Of a stretch of 64,000 bases of DNA, positions 59,543 to 64,000 are shown one piece after another. A model generated the notes under the pieces. The model had not been told where the DNA came from and did not search any database. It saw only the letters and a list, made by a program, of their open reading frames with translations. The stretch covers positions 1-64,000 of the forward strand of contig JBMNRC010000009.1 of the NCBI GenBank assembly GCA_050944455.1. The letters are read 5' to 3'. Numbering within the stretch: the first letter of the stretch is position 1; each line of letters starts with the position of its first letter. A program made the position numbers and the translations under genes. The DNA is from Anthropogastromicrobium sp050944455 (GTDB lineage Bacteria; Bacillota; Clostridia; Lachnospirales; Lachnospiraceae).

Positions 59543-60256
59543 TTATTCCTGCTGAGCGGCGGCTTCCACAAAGCTCCGGAAAATCCGCCGGCTGTTCTCA
59601 TCCTTCCGGAAGAAACACTCCGGATGCCACTGCACCGCCCACATAAAGCGGCTTTCCGGGCGGAAGAGCGCCTCGACAATGCCGTCCGGAGCCACTGCCA
59701 TCGCTCTCAGGCCGGGAGCCAGGTCCTTCACGGCCTGGTGATGCATGCTGTTCACCCCGATGGTGTCTGCTTTAAGCAGGGAGCGCAGCGGAGTCCCCTC
59801 CGCGATCTTCACTTCATGCTGGGCCCTGTCGTACGGGCTGTCCATGTGATGATTGACTTCGGACCGGCGCTGTGTCGGGAGATCCTGGTACAGCGTGCCG
59901 CCCAGAGCCGCGTTGATGATCTGGATACCGCGGCAGATGCCGAGAACCGCTTTGTCTTCCCGGACGGCACAGTCAACAGCCATCTTTTCCATGAGATCCC
60001 GTCTGCGGCACACCCTGCCCAGCTGCGCGATCGGCGCTTCCCCGTAGACCGCCGGGTCCACGTCGTCACCACCGGTGAACAGCAAACCGTCGCAGGACTG
60101 CACAAGCTGTTCTGCATCCGCCGGGTCTTTCACAAAGGGAAGCATCACCGGAAGGCCGCCGGCTTCCTCAATCCCGTCAACATACCCCGGAAGCATCCAG
60201 TAGCTCTTTTTTTCGTCATCCCACAGAGGCATTACACCAATCACAGGTTTTCTCAT
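59543..60256 (-). CDS. Class I glutamine amidotransferase, gamma-glutamyl-GABA hydrolase-like
   Basis: 237 aa, peptidase C26 family. Nucleophile in LGICRGIQIINAALGG (Cys about 113), FTGGDDVDP, and VQWHPECF near the C-terminus complete the triad. Resembles PuuD, which hydrolyses gamma-glutamyl-GABA in putrescine breakdown, but other members hydrolyse folate polyglutamates or other gamma-glutamyl compounds. Start at 60256 has AGGAGAAA upstream. Lies 133 bp after the MFS gene on the same strand, so possibly co-transcribed; the carrier may supply its substrate. Confidence 0.88.
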   Translation of the reverse strand: MRKPVIGVMPLWDDEKKSYWMLPGYVDGIEEAGGLPVMLPFVKDPADAEQLVQSCDGLLFTGGDDVDPAVYGEAPIAQLGRVCRRRDLMEKMAVDCAVREDKAVLGICRGIQIINAALGGTLYQDLPTQRRSEVNHHMDSPYDRAQHEVKIAEGTPLRSLLKADTIGVNSMHHQAVKDLAPGLRAMAVAPDGIVEALFRPESRFMWAVQWHPECFFRKDENSRRIFRSFVEAAAQQE

Positions 60257-60389
60257 CTATTTCTCCTCTCAGATTCCCGTCATCCGGTTTTCTGTCTATT
60301 GATCAGCAGGAACGCTGGTCTTCGCATCAGTACTGTACCGGGCTGTGCATCGCTGTACTGCTCTGTACTGTACCGTACTGTGAAATATA

Positions 60390-61775
60390 TTATACTGATT
60401 TCTCAGGCGCAATCGCGGAAAATTTCTGTTTTCTGCAGACCACGCAGACACAGAGCGCCGCGGCCGTCAGAAGCGCCCACATCGATATCGTCGCCGGCCA
60501 TCCGGCTTTCTTCACCATCACCCCGATGCCGAAAACCGAAAACGCGCTTCCAAGATATGCCATCGAATTCAGAAATCCGGACACCGTGGAAACGCAGCCG
60601 ATCGGACCGAAATGCAGCGGAATCATGTTGATGAAAAGCGTGTCCGCCGCCATCATGGAAGATGTTGCCGCGCCGAAGAAAATCACGGTCAGAACAACCG
60701 AATATTTTCCGAAAAACAGCATGCCTAAGATGGAAACCAGCGCCGCCGCGAAAAACACGATCGAAGTGCGGATTTCCTCGTCCGGATGGTTCCGGCCCGC
60801 AAATCTGGCGAGATAAGCTCCCGTGAGGTTGAGCAGCGGAAGAACCATCGTGATCACCGCCGAGGCGGAAGCCGACAGGGCGAACTGCTCACTGAGATAG
60901 GTGGGAACCCACTGGGTCACGCCGTCCTTGATCATTCCGTGGATCATCACTGGGAACAGGATCGACAGCAGGCCATACCTGATCAGAAGCGTTCCCAGGG
61001 AAACAGATCCGGCCTTGCGGGCTTTCCGGGGGCTGCCGGCACTGTCCGCCGCGGCAGCGCTGTTCATCCCGGCAGAGCGTTCCATCCCGGTAAAGCGTCC
61101 CATCCCGGCAGAGCGTTCCATCCCGGCCAGACTGTCTGTCACAGCTGCACCGTTCACTCCGCCCGCCGACCCGTCTGCCTCCATGGCGCGGCGCCTGTCC
61201 ACTGCGGAATACCCGAAGATCCAGAGAAACGACACAGCCGCCAGCAGGGCCGCGGCCGCGAAAAAGACCGCCTGCCAGCGGAAGAAACGGAGCCAGACGG
61301 CGGAAGTCAGATAGGACATCAGCGTTCCCGCTGCCATGCTGGACACGATATCGACGCTGCACCGCACGCGCTGCTTTTCCGAAAACTTTTCAGCAAAAAC
61401 CCGCATGATCGGCGGCCAGATCATCGACTGCACGAGGCCGTTCGCCGCCCACAGAAACGCCATGACCGGGAAAGTCTCTGCCAGCCCCATGAAGAAATTG
61501 GCGGCCCCGGCCAGAAAAAGTCCCAGAAAGATCATCCTCCGCGGCGAAATATGATCTCCCAGAATTCCGTTCACGCTCTGGCCGATTCCATACGCGAAAA
61601 AATAGCACATGCTGACGGTTCCGGCCTGGGTCAGGTCCAGGATACCGTCCCCGATGATGGAAGACATGGCTGACGAATAATTCAGCCGGCCGATATACGA
61701 AGTAAAATATGCGATCCAGCAGAGCAGGAAAAGAATCCTGCCGGTTCTGTCCCTCTCCGCCGCACGTCCTGTCAT
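60390..61775 (-). CDS. MFS transporter, organophosphate:phosphate antiporter-like
   Basis: 461 aa, 12 predicted helices. N-terminal WIAYFTSYIGRLNYSSAMSSI and YGIGQSVNGILGDHISPRRMI resemble the OPA family (GlpT/UhpT/UhpC). The central cytoplasmic loop contains an insert (about residues 213-237) made of four six-residue units (GMERSA, GMGRFT), encoded by an 18-bp tandem repeat at 61065-61136. Substrate not known. ATG at 61775 has GGGAGAAG upstream. Confidence 0.88.
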   Translation of the reverse strand: MTGRAAERDRTGRILFLLCWIAYFTSYIGRLNYSSAMSSIIGDGILDLTQAGTVSMCYFFAYGIGQSVNGILGDHISPRRMIFLGLFLAGAANFFMGLAETFPVMAFLWAANGLVQSMIWPPIMRVFAEKFSEKQRVRCSVDIVSSMAAGTLMSYLTSAVWLRFFRWQAVFFAAAALLAAVSFLWIFGYSAVDRRRAMEADGSAGGVNGAAVTDSLAGMERSAGMGRFTGMERSAGMNSAAAADSAGSPRKARKAGSVSLGTLLIRYGLLSILFPVMIHGMIKDGVTQWVPTYLSEQFALSASASAVITMVLPLLNLTGAYLARFAGRNHPDEEIRTSIVFFAAALVSILGMLFFGKYSVVLTVIFFGAATSSMMAADTLFINMIPLHFGPIGCVSTVSGFLNSMAYLGSAFSVFGIGVMVKKAGWPATISMWALLTAAALCVCVVCRKQKFSAIAPEKSV

Positions 61776-61829
61776 CTTCTCCCATCCCTCCGCTGCTCGT
61801 CATCCCGGTGTTCACCTGCCAGTACCAGG

Positions 61830-61884
61830 GCTGTTACACCAGGCTGTTATGTCAGTGCTGTCGCATCAGCGCTGTTACATCGTC
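61830..61884. repeat. 13-14 bp tandem repeat, four copies
   Basis: Units starting GCTGT at 61830, 61843, 61857 and 61871, between the MFS gene and the fic promoter. Confidence 0.8.
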
Positions 61885-62010
61885 ACAAATTTCCGCCGTA
61901 TATACAGAGAGGCATACAGTCTGCCTGACGGCAAGCCGTATGCCTGAGCACCACTTTACAGCTTCGGTGGGGAATGTCAAGAGCTTTCCATACTCTTTCC
62001 ATGGAAGCGA

Positions 62011-62116
62011 TTTTCCCTTAACTTCACGAGTAATTTAAGGGAAAATTCCCTCAGTTCATTGATTTTCCCTTAATTTATGCTATTATTTAAGGGAAAGTGA
62101 GAGGATTAAGGGAATG
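62011..62116 (+). promoter_or_regulatory. Promoter of fic with five TTAAGGGAA half-sites
   Basis: Promoter TTGATT (62059-62064), 16-bp spacer, TATTAT (62081-62086). Two inverted repeats: TTTTCCCTTAA (62011-62021) with TTAAGGGAAAA (62035-62045), and TTTTCCCTTAA (62063-62073) with TTAAGGGAAA (62087-62096). A fifth half-site TTAAGGGAA (62106-62114) runs into the start codon. The second pair covers both promoter boxes, so binding there would block RNA polymerase. Confidence 0.75.
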
Positions 62117-63160
62117 AGAACTTTCAACTATTCTGATATCAGGAACCAAAAATGGGATTCTGAGATACTTGGATATATTGCGGCAATCTACAAGGAGGCC
62201 GGAAAACAGGAACTGTATTTGAAGCAGCGCCCGGATGAGCTGGAAAAGCTGGTGGAGATTGCGAAAATCCAAAGCACCGAGGCATCCAATGCAATCGAAG
62301 GTATCGTTACCACCAGCGCCAGAATGAGACAGCTGGTGGAAGAAAAAACGACGCCGAGAAACCGTGATGAGCAGGAAATCGCCGGTTACAGAGATGCCCT
62401 GAGTATTATCCACGAGAGCTTTGACGCAATTCCTATCACACGGAACTACATCCTGCAGCTGCACAAAATCATGTACAGCCACATGAACAATCCTATGGCC
62501 GGCCGAACGAAAAATGTGCAGAACTATATCAGCGTCACCTATCCTGACGGACACACGGAGACGCTGTTCACTCCTCCTGCGCCGTTTGAAACACCAGAGG
62601 CACTGGACAGGATCTGTGAAGAATACAATCGCGTCATCGGAAACCTTGAGGTTGAACCGCTGATTGCGATTTCAGTATTCATTCATGATTTTCTCTGCAT
62701 CCATCCATTCAATGACGGCAACGGCAGAATGAGCCGTCTTCTGACGACACTGCTTCTGTACCGCAACGGTTTTTATGTAGGAAAGTATATCTCCCTTGAG
62801 GCAAAAATCGCAAAATATAAAGACTTATATTATGAGGCTTTGCGCCAGTCGCAGGACGGATGGCATGAAGGGACAGAAGATGCGGCGCCATTCATCAAAT
62901 ATCTGCTCAGCACCATTCTTTCGGCATACAGGGATTTTGAGGACAGATTCTCTATTGTGGAAGAAAAGCTGCCTGCTATTGAAATGGTACGGAAGGCAAC
63001 GCGTATCAAAATCGGCAGGTTCACGAAGCAGGATATCCGGGAGCTGTGCCCGACGCTCAGTGTCAGTTCTGTCGAAGGCTCTCTGCGAAAACTTGTTGAC
63101 CTTGGCGAACTGAAACGTGAGGGTAAAGGCAAAGCCACCTGTTATTATTGCCTGAAATGA
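62114..63160 (+). CDS. Fic-domain protein with C-terminal winged helix
   Basis: 348 aa. Core motif HPFNDGNGRMSR (about residues 197-208) is intact (HxFx[DE]GNGRxxR), so AMP or another nucleotide group could be transferred to a protein hydroxyl. An inhibitory helix with SNAIEG (about 58-63) makes it a class II, self-inhibited Fic protein. Residues about 290-345 (FTKQDIRELCPTLSVSSVEGSLRKLVDLG) look like a winged helix that could bind DNA. GAGAGGA precedes the ATG. No antitoxin gene is next to it. The repeated palindrome in its promoter suggests autoregulation. Base composition is more AT-rich than its neighbours, hinting at acquisition. Confidence 0.93.
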   Translation: MRTFNYSDIRNQKWDSEILGYIAAIYKEAGKQELYLKQRPDELEKLVEIAKIQSTEASNAIEGIVTTSARMRQLVEEKTTPRNRDEQEIAGYRDALSIIHESFDAIPITRNYILQLHKIMYSHMNNPMAGRTKNVQNYISVTYPDGHTETLFTPPAPFETPEALDRICEEYNRVIGNLEVEPLIAISVFIHDFLCIHPFNDGNGRMSRLLTTLLLYRNGFYVGKYISLEAKIAKYKDLYYEALRQSQDGWHEGTEDAAPFIKYLLSTILSAYRDFEDRFSIVEEKLPAIEMVRKATRIKIGRFTKQDIRELCPTLSVSSVEGSLRKLVDLGELKREGKGKATCYYCLK

Positions 63161-63164
63161 ATAC

Positions 63165-63205
63165 CGCCTGCGGCAGATAAGCTTATTTGCTTTCCGCCGC
63201 AGGCG
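63165..63205 (+). terminator. Terminator of fic
   Basis: Perfect CGCCTGCGGC / GCCGCAGGCG stem (63165-63174, 63196-63205) followed by ATGCTTTGTTTTG, directly after the fic stop codon. Confidence 0.8.
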
Positions 63206-63241
63206 ATGCTTTGTTTTGTCATGAAAATCTTCTGGCTGTCA

Positions 63242-63330
63242 GGATCTCTGCCAGACCGGATCTCTGCCAGACCGGATCTCTGTCGAACCAGGTCTTTGCC
63301 GGACCGGATTTCTATCGGACCGGATTTCAT
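63242..63330. repeat. 16-bp tandem repeat, five and a half copies
   Basis: Units of exactly 16 bp starting at 63242, 63258, 63274, 63290 and 63306, then a partial one. The first two are identical (GGATCTCTGCCAGACC); later ones diverge progressively. Between fic and the acetyltransferase gene. Confidence 0.9.
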
Positions 63331-63382
63331 CCGCGCTTTCAGCCAAAGCGGGGTTCAACCAGCTGACCGGCCGTTCGGCTGC

Positions 63383-63958
63383 TCAGTCTGTATCCCCGAG
63401 ATCGTTTTCCAGCACACGGATGGTTTTCGCGGGAACTCCGCCGACGAGCACGTTGTCCGGAACGTCTTTCGTCACTACCGCCCCCGCGGCGACGACCACG
63501 TTGTTCCCGATCGTGACTCCCGGCAGAATCGTGACATTCCCGCTGATCCAGACGTCATTGCCGATCGTGACCGGCTTCGCTATCGCGAGATGCTTTCTCC
63601 TCCCGGCCGGCGTCAGGGGATGGTTGACCGTGCTGATCATGGTGTTGGGACCGATCATCACATGGTTCCCGATATGGACCGGCGCAATATCCAGGATGGT
63701 CACGTTGTAGTTCGCCAGAAAATCATCTCCCACGAAAATGTTCTTCCCGCAGTCGCAGATGAAGCCGGGAAGCACATTGATTCCTTCCCCGACCGCGCCG
63801 AAAAAGTCTTTGAGCACAGCATACCTCGCGGCCGTGTCCGACGGATCGCACGCGTCGAGTCTCTGGCAGCCTCTGACGGCGTTCATCTTTCTGGCGTCGA
63901 CCTCCGGGTCGTGAAAATCATACAGAAGCCCCGCTTCCAGTTTTTCCAGTTCTGTCAT
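63383..63958 (-). CDS. Maltose/galactoside-type O-acetyltransferase
   Basis: 191 aa, left-handed beta-helix. N-terminal Mac domain (MTELEKLEAGLLYDF, DPEVDARK) then hexapeptide repeats (IFVGDDFLANYNVTI, IGNHVMIGPNTMI, IGNDVWISGNVTI, IGNNVVVAAGAVV) with the catalytic His in STVNHPL. Uses acetyl-CoA to acetylate a sugar hydroxyl; detoxification of non-metabolisable sugars is the classical idea. Close in type to LacA/Maa. Start near 63958; upstream sequence runs to the window end. Confidence 0.92.
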   Translation of the reverse strand: MTELEKLEAGLLYDFHDPEVDARKMNAVRGCQRLDACDPSDTAARYAVLKDFFGAVGEGINVLPGFICDCGKNIFVGDDFLANYNVTILDIAPVHIGNHVMIGPNTMISTVNHPLTPAGRRKHLAIAKPVTIGNDVWISGNVTILPGVTIGNNVVVAAGAVVTKDVPDNVLVGGVPAKTIRVLENDLGDTD

Positions 63959-64000
63959 ATTTCATTCAGGCCGCGGCAGAAGCCGCAGGGATAACCCTGT

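Noticed and set aside
63242..63330. CRISPR or attachment-site array
   Set aside because: Contiguous 16-bp tandem repeat with no spacers.

Overview
The window looks like chromosomal DNA of an anaerobic Gram-positive bacterium of the class Clostridia, probably a GC-rich member of the Lachnospiraceae. This is inferred from the gene set (type III glutamine synthetase, an ANTAR regulator beside glnA, an Amt-PII fusion, Firmicute-style AGGAGG ribosome binding sites, heterodimeric ABC exporter) and not from any rRNA marker. Coding DNA is GC-rich and intergenic DNA is full of short tandem repeats, each intergenic region having its own family. No rRNA, tRNA, CRISPR array or insertion sequence was seen.

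Layout. 1-670: an XRE-type regulator and a bidirectional terminator. 672-24070: a glutamine/ammonia 'hub' holding carAB-guaA, pyrG-glnA-ANTAR regulator, amt-PII, gltB-gltD, type III glutamine synthetase (glnN) and, divergently, asnB. 24382-27040: an ArsR/SmtB repressor and a P1B Zn/Cd/Pb-type ATPase with its operator. 27809-31334: a heterodimeric ABC exporter. 31438-39202: an XRE-cupin regulator, potABCD polyamine transporter and a GH2 glycosidase, apparently one operon. 39751-46332: an oligopeptide (opp) transporter operon. 46625-52541: two U32-family proteins that resemble a UbiU/UbiV-type Fe-S pair and a membrane-anchored polysaccharide deacetylase. 53719-57942: a 1407-residue secreted beta-helix-like protein. 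58320-63958: a GH43 enzyme, a PuuD-like amidotransferase, an OPA-type MFS carrier, a Fic protein with a palindromic promoter, and a sugar O-acetyltransferase.

How it works together. Nearly every enzyme in the first 24 kb makes or spends glutamine. The most interesting signal is regulatory. Four promoters (amt-PII, glnN, asnB and opp) are each followed within about 7-15 nt by the same device: a small hairpin with a six-base loop beginning with A and with G at loop position 4, whose loop and/or 3' side is also the 5' arm of a strong intrinsic terminator. That is the expected shape of an ANTAR-protein antitermination target, and an ANTAR protein is encoded here, overlapping glnA. The stems differ in sequence but keep pairing. 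Unlike described ANTAR targets, only one hexaloop hairpin seems to be present, at the very 5' end of the RNA. I propose a compact nitrogen antitermination regulon that couples ammonium uptake, GSIII, asparagine synthesis and peptide scavenging.
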